From positions 868,001-932,000 of the forward strand of contig JAOWCC010001368.1 in assembly GCA_030867875.1 (NCBI GenBank): DNA of 64,000 bases, read 5' to 3'. The notes below the pieces were generated by a model. The model had not been told where the DNA came from. It saw only the letters and a list, made by a program, of their open reading frames with translations, and ran no database searches. The DNA comes from Actinernus sp. WN-2022. Its lineage: Eukaryota; Cnidaria; Anthozoa; Actiniaria; Actinernidae. The position numbers and the translations under genes are program-made. Of this stretch, positions 10,261 through 20,259 are shown one piece after another. The stretch's first letter is position 1, and each line of letters begins with the position of its first letter.

Positions 10261-11059
10261 TTATTGTATACAGTACTTTACATATTTCCAATTCTTATTC
10301 TATTTTTAAACTATTTTACTTTTTAATTCACATAATTGTAAAGCACCATTGGGCTAAATGGAAATGGCTCTATAAAAATATGACATTATTATTATCATTA
10401 ATTACTCTGAGTGATGTGCGAATACTATTATCGTTGTTATTATTATTATTATATATATACACATAGACTACGTATTTTTCAGTGAATTGTTATTTTGTAA
10501 CCCTGAATGACATGGCTTTAGTAAGAGTTTCATACCGAGAACCGAGGTTCTAAGCCCTAAACTTTCTGAGGGCTGCAGATATCACATTTGGCGAGGTTTT
10601 CTCAAATAGAACGATTGCTCCAGAAAGGAAGTTTAAAACTGAGTTATAAACCTCCCTGTAACAGTCTATTGTTAAACAGGTTTATAACAGAGTTTCACCC
10701 CTATTAAGAACATGGAAAACCGTGTCAAGTGTGATATAATCAGATTTACAAACTCAAGCTGAAAGCAAGAGTTTGTAAATCCGATAAAGCATTGTCAAAA
10801 AATCTGTATCTGATTTATCAAAGTCTAGGTGTATAGAGCCATGTTTTCAGTTAATTTCAATTGGTGATACAACTTATTTTGGACAAGAAAATTGAAGCTA
10901 AAGTTTATGTAAATCAGGACAAAATCTGTATCAGATTTACAGATCACTTATTGCTGTGATTTCCTTTGTTTTTGTTTCATGAATTAGTAATGAGTTTGAT
11001 ATAAAATTAATGTCTCATATAACTCCATTGTACATGTTTATGCAATTTAGACTTAGATA
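10261..11059. other. Region upstream of the ASB gene; no coding sequence
   Basis: The first ~180 bp are LINE 3' UTR and an (ATT)n microsatellite (10,430-10,455). From 10,600 to 10,960 there are repeated 'atcagatttac' and 'gtttgtaaat' motifs in both orientations, a degenerate inverted repeat. The ASB promoter or a 5' UTR exon must lie here or further left. 'tatgcaatttag' just before 11,051 could be a 3' splice site, so the first coding exon may have an upstream non-coding exon. No TATA or Inr is assigned. Confidence 0.4.
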
Positions 11060-14000
11060 ATGGGCCAGCGTTACACACTCTTTTTCACCACAAGAGAAGG
11101 GCGGGAGGAAGATCTACGATGGGCCCTGACAGAGAGGAAGATATCTCCTGACTTGCGTGACCCAGAGACAAGATACACAGCATTACATATTGCAGCATCA
11201 AAAGGAAGAGCTGCATGTGTCAGACTATTAATAGAGGCTGGTGAGTCATTCTTGTACACATTAAAATACATGTATGTTGGATACATTGTATATTGGTTTA
11301 GATGGGAGGTCTGTTGGATATGTTGTGGTTCAAATATTACCTCTGGTACAAATATATTTGAACCAGTACAAATTTTTGGAACCAGTACCATTTTTTGGAA
11401 CCAGTACCATTTTTTTGAACTGGTTCATTTTTTCAAGATTCTAAAAAGAAAAAGAAAATCCACCCACCCCTCCCCTACAAAATAATTTCTGTCAACCCTC
11501 TCTTCCCTCTAATTTCTACCCTCCCTTCCCCAGTCCCATCCCCCTTTTCCCGTATCCCCCCTGAGGCACGTTACTACACCACTTACCTTGACGGTCACCC
11601 ATCCACTTACTAACCTCGCCCGGTCGGGCTTAACTTGAGACAGTATTACGAGGAACGCCTGGTAGATGATAGTCCAGTCGATTAACGCACTGCGCCACAG
11701 AAGCGCTTGTTGATTTTTACACCACCGTTTATTCTATAGGTGACTAATCGTCGAACACAGTCCCTCTACTTATGCTAATTTGTTTCCAGTCTCTTAATTT
11801 TATTCACACATGCGCACTGCTAACAAAATCGGACTTGGAAATAAAATTACATGGACGACAACACGGTCTGTATAATATTTAACAGCATTTGTATGAATTT
11901 TTTTAGTTTTCCATGTACAACGTAAATCTTGAATAAAACTTGATAAAAACCTATACAGTGTCTTCTTGTGTTCCTTAACTATGTCTGTGCCATGTTACAG
12001 CGAATTTCAGCTTGGGCTACTTGTGGGAAAATTATGCTGGGAATTTTAAACTAACTAAAACCCTACCCTGAACCATAAAAAAAACCCTAACCGGTCAGTA
12101 AACAAGATCTTACCCACCTAGAGCTAGGGTTCTCAAGAAAAACTCGCAAACTCAACCTCCCTCTACGCCCGTGTGAAATCGTTTGGCGAAACTGAACAAA
12201 CTGTGTCAACCGAGCCGACTTTTACAGAATAATCACAGCTGCGGCTGAGCTAACAAAAAGCATTTGAACTGATTAAAAAAAAATGGTACTGGTTCCAAAA
12301 AATGGTACTGGTTCCAAAAAATGGTACTGGTTCAAAAAATTTATACTGGTTCAAAAATTTTGAACCAAAGATATAATTGAACCACAACAGATATATTGAT
12401 TTAGATGGGAGGTCTGTTGGATATATTGATTTAGATGAGAGGTCTGTTGGATATATTGATTTAGATGAGAGGTCTGTTGGATATATTGATTTAGATGGGA
12501 GGTCTGTTGGATATATTGATTTAGATGAGGTCTGTTGGATAAATTGATTTAGGTGAGGTCTGTTGGTTATTTAACAATTAGACCTGCAGCCCGTATGGGC
12601 TACGAGTCAATAGCCTGTGAGGCCAAGCCGAATGGGCTATTTAACTCGTAGCCCATGAGGGCGAGAGGTCTAATTATTGTTTTAGTATAAACTAACTAGT
12701 CGGACAGTAGAAAATAATAGAAATATGATTATTATTTTTATTTCATGAAAATGCGTGCGGTTTTTCTCTACCACGGGCTATCACAAATAGACCTATAGTA
12801 GGGTAGCCAATCAGAATGCAGGATTTGTAATAGCTAGTCCACTAGTTGGTTTATACTAAATTGATTTAGATGAGAGGTCTGTTGAATATATTGATTTAGA
12901 TGAGATGTCTGTTGGATATTTAACAATTATTCACCAATGAAAGTGGAATAGTGGTGGATATTTACTAAGCCACTTCGGCGAGGTAAATATCCACCACTAT
13001 TCTGTTTCAGTTTAACTTATTTGCCGCAAATATAAATAGTAAACTTACAAAGAATAAAATAAGTGGTGGGGTAGCCCAAGAGAAACCACAAAGGCTTGTG
13101 AAGTTTTGGGCCACATCGTTACAATTAATATTGGTTAATGATTAATAGAGGCGGCAAGAGCAGCACACTAACAATTAAACAACTCAATCAACAAATACAT
13201 TACAATGCACACGTAAAGGGTAATAAAATAATTAATTGCGGGAGAGAAGATAGTTCTTAATTTTGAATTGAAAAGAAGAAAACGACCTTACGTTACGTAT
13301 ATTTGAACTCAAAGTATTGTAAAATTTAGGACCTTGGAAACTAACAGAGAACTGTCTTATTTGTTCTTACACATTTAGGAACATGAAATAAATGAGAACT
13401 TCGGATATTGTAACTGTGAATTTGATCGTTCCTCAACAATAAGTTGTCGAAACCGTAAGGAAGTAAATTTATTGAAGATCTCTTAAAGCATGAAAACGAC
13501 CTGTACATGTATGTGACAATTTGCATCACTCGATTCCGTTATTACTTTTACGGTCGCTTTTAAGTTTTATCAAGTCAAATAAAGTCTAATTTTACGAAGA
13601 TCGTGTATGTGAAAATGCTGATTATATATTTTCATGGATTACACGGATTAGACCCGATTCCCTTTGGTTTCCCTTCGGATACACCATACGGTTTCTTCTT
13701 AAGAATCTTTTAGAAGTCCCCAGGCAAAGCACAAACAAGGACCAACATGACTATCTTTGGAAAGCTAAGACCACGAAACTTACCGAAATGACCTTCTTAG
13801 CTCCAAAATATTCACAGTTTGCTGGCTTCGCCTAAAGACTACCCTGGTTGCCAGAGGTTCTAATGCCCTCTCTAAGCCAAAGTTGGCGAGAAGCGTAGCA
13901 ACAAGAAGGTACTCCTTGCAGCTTTGCATCTAAACTTTGGCTTAGAGGGAAGTAGAACCTCTGGCATCCAGGGTACCTGAAGACGTGACTCTGTGTAAAT

Positions 14001-17000
14001 CTCCAGCGATAACGAATCGCATTTTAGTCCAACAGCTAGTTCTTCTATCATGAGTGAAGTTATGATGTCCAACGGCACTTTGAGCCCCAACCAAACAAGT
14101 CCAACATCACCCAACATCGTCGCCGGGTACAACATGTTGGACTTGTTTGGCCACCATGTTGGATGATGTTGGGTGATATTTTCTTTTGTGTTTGACATTC
14201 GTCCAACGTTGTCCAACAATGTTGGGTGATGTTGGCCAACAATGTTGCATTCGTTTGTACGGGCCATTACACAAAGTCACTATTTCCAAATATTAGTCCA
14301 CCATTCCAACAAGAACCTCCACTGTTTCAACCATCTCTCCAGCTTGGAGTCCAACTTCAGAGAGAGCGAAAGTCAGTTTGAGATTCAGTTTGTAAGTGGT
14401 AAACTATTTCACACCGAAATATACAGCAAATGAGCGTGTGCACAACAATATGGTTTCTAGGCCTCTCTCTCCCCCCCCCCCCCCAATATAATAGCAAAAC
14501 AATAATAACTCTTTTTGCTGTAGAAATGACTTGATGACTTGCTTAATTTGAGCACTATTTCATTTCTTTCAGATTTCAATTGATATCCTAACATTCTAGA
14601 GCAGACATTACAGGTTTTCTTAATCAAAAAGCGAAGTTGACTTTCAAGATTTTCAAATTGTCACATATGTAGGTAATTTTCATGCTGACCCCTTCAATTG
14701 TTTTGATACGAATACATACATGTAAATTTTCCCAAATTGAGTTTATAATAAATATCTTCAAATTTCATAATCCTTTGTTGTTTGAATATTGGCTCAGTAT
14801 GGGCATCAAATGCTTCCTTATCTATAATTCTAATTACACATTTTTGGAGCAATGATACGGTAGTAACGCAATAATGGAGGTATGGGTACACTAGGGGAAA
14901 GTATAGTGTTTGTAGGGCCGGCTTAGAAACTAGAAATTAGAAATTGAGCATAATTACAAATTCAAACTTTGATGATAGTGTTCTTGAAAATTTAGAATGG
15001 GACTGACTATCTACTCGCCGAAGTATTAAGCTATTGGCCATCGAAATGTACAAAGTGTACAATAATCAAGTGCCTAAATATTTAATTAATAAATTTTCTA
15101 AAGTTGTGACCCAATATAATATAAGAGGTTCGACAACAAAATTACAATTGCCTCTCCCAAAAACAAACTATGGGAAAAAGCATTTCGGCTACAAAGGAGC
15201 TTTTGTCTGGAATTCTTTACCTGAAGAGATACAGGAACTTTCCAAATCAATTACTAATTTTAGAAATAAGCTGAACAAATTACCCCACTGCTTCTTTGAT
15301 GCCCTGTAAATTGAGCATTTATCCTTTTTATATCATATCATTTTATATCATAGTATATTCTACATGTATATATAAATATTGTAATATTTTTATACACAGC
15401 TTTTATGGAAAACTGTGTTGTATTAGACTGATAGAACTACTGTGTTGAAATAAAATATTTACTTACTTGTAAAAACTTACTAATTAAGGCAAAAAAACTT
15501 TAATGCATTTTTGTTTTAATACAAATGCATGCTTGTATAAAATTTCATAAGCCAGAAAGTTTAAGCTTTCTGCTGTCATAGCCGTTATACAAATCTCCAA
15601 ACATTTCTCTTCCAATTCTGAAGACTTACTCTGCTGTCCAGACTTCCATTCTCCCAATTTACACATGCCCGAGCAATTCTAATACTCTGTAATCATTGGC
15701 ACAGTTCATTTGGCAGTCAAACGGGTTCAGTCTTTGTTCGTTTAGAGCTCTCTAAATAGTAAATAAATAAGTTTTCATATATGCTTCTCTTCATCCAGCT
15801 CTTTTGATGCCTTCCATTCTCACTCTCACTGAACAATGATTTGATTATTCAAGCCTCAGCAAATTCTAATTTGAATATGAATAAACAAATCCAGTGGAAT
15901 TTTTCCTTCTGTTTATATTGTTTAATTAGTTGTGTCATGAATATCTGATTGTGAGAAGCCATTTCAAAGCCTTGTGATTGTTTTAGATGTGGTTTCTAGA
16001 TCCTCGTGCCATGAACATCTAATGTAGTTGTGTGTTCATACCAGGTGCAAGTGTTAATACCAGGGAGAAGGATGGCCTAACACCATTACATCTTGCTGTT
16101 TACCATGGCAATGCTAACTGTGTGAAAATACTCATTGACTATGGAGCTGATGTGAACAGCACTTCAAGGTACAATATACACAGCAAGAACATAATCAGGG
16201 TATACAAACATAACAGACCTATGTTACCATGCTGCAACTTCCCTGCAATGTATTAAATTGTGTTAAATATATCTTTAAACACAAAGATCTTCAACAAATC
16301 CTTGAGGATCTTAACAAAGATCTTTGAGGATCTTTCAAAGAAAATCCCTGAGGATCCTTGCAAGTTCTTTGAAAAATCCTTGAGGTTCTTAACAAAGATC
16401 TTTGAGGATCTTTCACAGAAAATCCCTGAGGATCCTTGCAAGTTCTTTGAAAAATCCTTGAGGATCTTTCAAATATAATCCCTGAAGTCATCCTTGTAAG
16501 GATCTTAACAAAGATCTTTGAGGATCTTGTAAAGTGAGGATCTTTGCATTTTCTTTGAAAGATCCTTGTAAGATCTTTGTAAGATCTTTGTAAGATCCTC
16601 AATTTTGAGGATCTTTGGCAGGTCTTTGAGGATCCTGTGAGTTCCTTGAGGATCTTAAATAATACAAGGCTTTTCACCAGGGATAAGAGAGCTTAAGCAA
16701 TGACGATGGCAACAGCAGTGATGATGGGATGTAGAAAAGTGTTTTCCCTCAAAATTTGATGTTTACTATTCCTTTATTTGCCTTTAATTACTTTCACATC
16801 AAAAAATATGATAAGCATAGAATTCTTTTCATGCCAAATGAAAACAGAGTGATGACTTTCTTATGTTTGCATTCTCTTGTTAACATAGCTGAAATGTTGG
16901 GGTTGTCAAGTTGTGTTTTTGCAGAGAATGGCCAAACTGCATGTGTATTTTCATGTTCAGTTATTGTATTTTGTTAAGGCTATTGTTTTATATTGTTGTC

Positions 17001-19385
17001 CTATATGTTGCCATCATTGAACTTAAGCTCTCTATTTTGTGTCCAGGTTCGGCAGTACCCCATTACACCAGGCTGCCTATTTTGGTCACTTTGCCAGTGC
17101 ACAGATCCTACTACAGGCAGGAGCTCTAGTTAATGTGGAGGAGGCCTGGGGACAGACACCACTATTCCTCGCTGCACAGAGAGCACACAGGTGAGTGTAT
17201 TTAGGTACTCTAGGAGAATGAAATTAGTTTAAAATGAAATTCAACCTTAATTATATAGATTGAAACATTAAATTATTATGCATAAAGAGATCCTGAATGA
17301 TGTTGTTGCTTTATAGTGGGGTAGTGCAATTACTGCTGCAGTACAATGCATCTGTTGTGCAAACAGACAAAGCCCATTATAAGACTGCTCTTCACGTGGC
17401 CTGCGAGGCACAAAGCATTGCATGTGTGCAATACCTCCTGGATGCTGGTGCTAACCCCAATGTACAGAGCAGTAGTGGAAAAACACCAATGCATGAAGGT
17501 GAGGCTGTTATTGCCACTTTAGTGCCGTTTGTCTGTGTTAATTGTGTATTGTGACCACACTACCAAGAGACAATATTGTAAGTGAAATAGTTTACTTAGG
17601 AGTCAGTCATACACACCCTAACTAAATACATCATGTAAACCTACATGAAGTGTGTCAGATACAAAAAACCACTAAAAGAACACTCTGTAGAGGTGACCAA
17701 AAATTATTCCCTTGGGTTAGGGCCAGAAACGTATTCCCCGACTCTGTGTCCATTGGCTTGTGAGATGCAGGCGAGGTAATGTTACTACGTTCTACTCTGT
17801 GTCCATTGGCTTGTGAGATGCAGGCGAGGTATGTTATTATATGCTCTACTCTGTGTCCATTGGCTTGTGAGATGCAGGCGAGGTATGTTAATATGCTCTA
17901 CTCTATGTGTCCATTGGCTTGTGAGATTGCACTGGCGAAGTATTTTAATATGCTCTACTCTGTGTCCATTGGCTTGTGAGATGCAGGCGAGGTAATGTTA
18001 ATACGCTCTACTCTGTGTCCATTGGCTTGTGAGATGCAGGCGAGGTATGTTAATATGCTCTACTCTCTGTGTCCATTGGCTTGTGAGATGCAGGCGAGGT
18101 ATGTTAATATGCTCTACTCTGTGTCCATTGGCTTGTGAGATGCACTGGCGAGGTATTTTAATATGCTCTACTCTGTGTCCATTGGCTTGCGAGATGCAGG
18201 CGAGGTATGTTAATATGCTCTACTCTTTGGATTTTAGTTGTGACAAGTGAGGAGGTAGAACCACTGACATACCTTCTTGTGGAATATGGTGCAAGATGTG
18301 ATATCTGTGATCAAAGCGAAAGTTCACCTGTGGCTGGCCTGGAGGGTCTCATGCTGCGCTATTCTAATGGTTCAAATATGGAACAGTACACAAGATATCA
18401 ACAACTGCTAGAGTTTCTGTGGAAAGCGCATGGTGAGTCAACATGTAATTCACATGTCTGAGTGTTTAGTCATTGGTTTTATCTTCGACAGAGTGATTGT
18501 AACATGGCAGGTTACTTACTCTAAAAGCAATTGTTTTTACCATTAAGCCGAGTTCTGGGTCCTGGAAGTTCTTTTTGTACCCTGGAAAACTCCTGGCATT
18601 TCATCATCTCTCAGTAAGTACGAACACTGTTTGAGACATGGCACAAAGCGTGCGTCACAAGAAAAAAGTCACAAGCAGAAAGGCTAAGAAGATTGATGAT
18701 ATAACTTATTTTAAACTTATTGAATTAACCGAGAATAGAAAGCACTGAAGCGGAATCCCACGAGCAAAAGCCAAGCAATTCGCAAGCAACAAGCGAAGTA
18801 GCCTGCGTAGCCCGGCGCCGGCTACAAAGCGAATAAGCGAAGCAAAGCACGAGGTTAGCAAAACCCCTGTAAGGGCCACCCCAAACATTCTGCTACTGGC
18901 CAGCATGTCTAAGTTTAACCTTGCCTAATTACATTAGCCTCATAAAACATCCATACCTCCTTACAAGCTGCAGTGTAAAGAATCTTGTTTAGTATTTTAT
19001 CCGGCTAGTTGTGAGCTTATGTTCAAGATGGTGGCTAGCTGTTGTATTGTGATCAATGTTATGTTATGATTTAGTGCCATCTATTTGGTGTACATTGTAT
19101 GCCACTAAAGGTGTAGATGCAAGTGGAGTATAGATGCAAGTTTTCCATACCTGCACCATATGTAAACTATTTCCTAAGTATATTTTTCAATGAACAATCA
19201 ATAGTTTTAATCGTTAAATTGTTCACTTTGTAGGTCAACCCAAGAGCCTGATGCAGATGTGTAGAGGTACCATCCGTCGGATATTTTCCCCAAGCAGCCT
19301 TAATCTTGTCAATGAACTAGACATTCCATCCTGCCTTAAGAACTACATCCTTCATGTAGTGGAGGACACAGCAGATGAGGGCTGA
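11060..19385 (+). CDS. Ankyrin repeat and SOCS box (ASB) protein, six coding exons, complete
   Basis: Exons are 11,060-11,240; 16,045-16,168; 17,047-17,190; 17,317-17,498; 18,238-18,432; 19,234-19,385. All junctions are GT..AG, and the join is in frame for 325 residues. The start is fixed by an in-frame TAG two codons upstream. About six ankyrin repeats follow (roughly residues 36-65, 69-98, 103-135, 137-167, 172-203, 205-235), with signatures such as YTALHIAASKGR, LTPLHLAVYHGN and KTALHVACE. The SOCS box is at ~278-318. Its BC box SLMQMCRGTI (280-289) fits the Elongin B/C consensus; the Cul5 box has L-D-I-P (304-307) where LPxP is usual. ASB proteins are substrate receptors of Cullin-5 E3 ligases, with the ankyrins binding the target. 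I cannot assign a vertebrate ASB number. Exons 2-6 lie inside the triplicated unit and exon 1 does not. Confidence 0.9.
11327..12395. mobile_element. Foldback element with TIRs made of 'tggtactggttcc' subrepeats, in intron 1
   Basis: The left end (~11,327-11,430) contains 'ggaaccagtaccatttttt' units; the right end (~12,258-12,395) contains the inverse, 'aatggtactggttcc' units. Both outer edges touch the 30-bp minisatellite ('gatgggaggtctgttggata'), so the element inserted within that array. The interior holds a tRNA/5S chimeric SINE (minus) and the 'agctagggttctcaag' module. The left boundary of the 11.7 kb tandem unit falls inside it at 11,919, so copies 2 and 3 keep only the right half. Confidence 0.65.
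11570..11718 (-). mobile_element. Chimeric tRNA-like / 5S rRNA-like SINE
   Basis: On the minus strand a tRNA-type A box TGGCGCAGTGCG (11,686-11,697) is followed ~50 bp later by a 5S rRNA-like segment (11,592-11,636) containing AAGTTAAGC, GGTTAGTA and GTGGATGGGTGACCG. In 5S genes these correspond to the internal box A, the intermediate element and box C. A functional 5S gene is excluded because its 5' half is missing. A SINE with both Pol III promoter types is the best reading. Confidence 0.6.
12389..12567 (+). repeat. 30-bp minisatellite, six units (copy 1)
   Basis: Units of ~28-30 bp, 'tattgatttagatgagaggt' plus 'ctgttggata', are repeated six times; two further units lie at ~12,860-12,915. 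Copy 2 has only two units at the equivalent place and copy 3 has five, so the array changes length quickly. Confidence 0.85.
12576..12860. repeat. Two adjacent palindromic elements
   Basis: First: 'aattagacct..agcccgta' at 12,576 pairs with 'tcgtagcccatgag..aggtctaatt' ending ~12,680. Second: 'ttagtataaactaactagtc' at 12,682 pairs with 'gactagttggtttatactaa'-like sequence ending ~12,860. Both are small hairpin/MITE structures inserted in the minisatellite. They are present in all three tandem copies (also ~24,186 and ~35,905). Confidence 0.6.
12946..13002. repeat. Perfect 20-bp stem hairpin
   Basis: GAATAGTGGTGGATATTTAC is followed after 17 bp by its exact reverse complement. The loop contains a small 'ccacttcgg' turn. 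It is repeated in copies 2 (~24,556) and 3 (~36,276). It could be a MITE end or a structured RNA element in intron 1. Confidence 0.7.
13060..13540 (-). pseudogene. LINE 3' coding remnant, same family as 50,130-51,885
   Basis: The minus strand encodes the last ~120 codons of a LINE ORF2 (motifs HSYNIRSSHLFHVP and, after it, FYNTLSSNIRNV). It is closely parallel to the C-terminus of the RT ORF at 50,400. It lacks the RT domain. It sits in intron 1 of the ASB gene. Confidence 0.7.
13541..14079. other. Intron 1 sequence, nothing coding
   Basis: A short inverted pair 'ccagaggttc' / 'gaacctctgg' with 'ctctaagccaaagt' lies at 13,851-13,975. Otherwise nothing is recognised. Confidence 0.4.
14080..14275. 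repeat. GTTGG-rich palindromic repeat (MITE-like)
   Basis: Dense 'ccaacat' / 'atgttgg' motifs in both orientations, including 'caacatgttgg' and inverted ends 'ccaaccaaacaagtccaaca' versus 'tgttggccaacaatgttgca'. It produces meaningless open frames on the minus strand. Present in all three units (25,690-25,885 and 37,410-37,605). Confidence 0.6.
14640..14900 (-). pseudogene. LINE coding remnant, RT C-terminal side
   Basis: The minus strand reads YPYLHYCV, LLQKCVIRIIDKEAFDAH and IMKFEDIYYKLNLGKF. This is the segment just upstream of the 13,060-13,540 type of C-terminus in the LINE at 50,400-51,854. It is probably another fragment of the same family. Confidence 0.7.
14980..15475 (+). pseudogene. 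LINE 3' end, different family, plus strand
   Basis: The open stretch 15,034-15,309 ends in a LINE C-terminus (LPLPKTNYGKKHFGYKGAF, then WNSLPEEIQ), followed by a ~150-bp 3' UTR and 'aaataaaatatttacttact'. RT is absent. Together with 14,640-14,900 it forms two oppositely oriented LINE ends. Confidence 0.75.
16290..16665. repeat. 'aaagatctttgaggatctt' minisatellite in intron 2
   Basis: Degenerate GATC-containing units of ~18-20 bp recur over ~370 bp. The motif is nearly self-complementary, so both strands stay open for up to 128 codons with no protein meaning. Copy 3 lacks one 11-bp 'taagatctttg' unit. Confidence 0.8.
17735..18232 (+). repeat. 52-bp minisatellite, ~10 units, in intron 4
   Basis: Units contain 'ctctgtgtccattggcttgt', 'gagatgcaggcgaggtatgt' and 'taatatgctctact'. 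The last unit runs to within ~8 bp of the exon 5 acceptor (attttag, ends 18,237). Nearly every unit carries GAGGTATGT, a good match to a 5' splice site. Present in all copies (29,348-29,845; 41,052-41,549). Confidence 0.85.
18433..19233. other. Intron 5, no gene
   Basis: Contains a 36-codon frame at ~18,638 starting MAQSVRHKKK and a 'aagcgaagtagcctgcg' compositional patch. Neither is supported as a gene. Confidence 0.4.
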
Positions 19386-19449
19386 GTGATCAAACATGCT
19401 TTACTGTTGATGTGGCTCATGTGTACTATTGTCCGTCACCGTGCAAAAG

Positions 19450-19535
19450 TTGGTCAACCCTCAACCAACATCTATATGGACACTCGACTGACTCTCGGAT
19501 GAGCGTTCATTAAGATGTTGGTTGAGGGTCGATCG
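19450..19535. repeat. Inverted repeat in the ASB 3' region
   Basis: 'tcaaccctcaaccaacatct' at ~19,454 pairs with 'agatgttggttgagggtcga' at ~19,514. The hairpin lies 70 bp after the stop codon, so it may fall in the 3' UTR. Repeated in copies 2 and 3. Confidence 0.65.
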
Positions 19536-20259
19536 AGCCTTTTTCCCTGTGCCGCCTGATACCGAAAATTTACTAATATGCCATCAACCCCCTGTGGTAT
19601 TAGTGAGGTGTTGATTAAACTAAATTAAATAGTTCGACTATTAGGTCTAACCTCTTCTAAACCCGTTTTTCCAAACTAAAATTCTCAATTGAAACTGCAA
19701 GACAATGCTATTTCTCTGTCTTGTTTAAGCTACAATACGAAACAAATGGATCAGTTTTTTTGGAAGATACTTGCAACAAGGTTTCATTTGTCTCAATGTG
19801 GTGAGACGGAGAGTCTGACTGAAATAAAATAGTTTGGAAAAACGGGGAATAGTTTGGAAAAACGGGGAATAGTTTGGAAGAGGTTGTCTGAAATATGTAG
19901 GTTTTGTTAATTGTAACAAGGTCTAAAATAGTAACGGTGGCTGAGCAGTATTGTGTATCTCGACAGACTGTTGGTCGACAATCTCGTACCCAGACCTATT
20001 TGTTTCTTACTGCGCATGCTCGACGAGATAGGTTGGTCCAGATCTCGAGACCTGTCAATGGCCAAAAAGCAGGCTAAATTATCAGGAATGGCAGGTGAAG
20101 GTAATTTTGAACTGCCAAAGCAAAAATAAAATGGCAGGCGATATGGTACAGGTTTGATTTGTTTGCTTGTAAACTGCGACACACCATATTTTTTACGGCA
20201 ACTGACAGCAGTTAAGAACGAACCATGTGATTCGAATTTTCTGTACAACGTGATCACTG

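Noticed and set aside
11592..11636. Functional 5S rRNA gene.
   Set aside because: Only the internal-promoter half is similar. The 5' half of 5S is replaced by a tRNA-like sequence.
13872..14289. Minus-strand frame of 131 codons in the GTTGG repeat.
   Set aside because: It lies in a palindromic repeat element and has no recognisable protein features.
16253..16677. Open frames of 62-128 codons on both strands in the GATC minisatellite (also at the copy 2 and 3 positions).
   Set aside because: The repeat is nearly self-complementary and stop-poor. The frames only translate the repeat and have no domain or splice support.
17779..18250. Open frames through the 52-bp minisatellite (LCPLACEMQARYV repeats).
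   Set aside because: A repeat-encoded frame inside an intron with no start context. The flanking exons splice cleanly around it.
18638..18750. 36-codon frame MAQSVRHKKK... in ASB intron 5, present in all copies.
   Set aside because: Too short, no partner exon, and no family I can name. Its conservation across copies only reflects the recent duplication.
18706..18906. Minus-strand 66-codon frame in ASB intron 5, repeated in all copies.
   Set aside because: Arises from an 'aagcgaag' compositional repeat. No domain, and no transcription evidence from the sequence.
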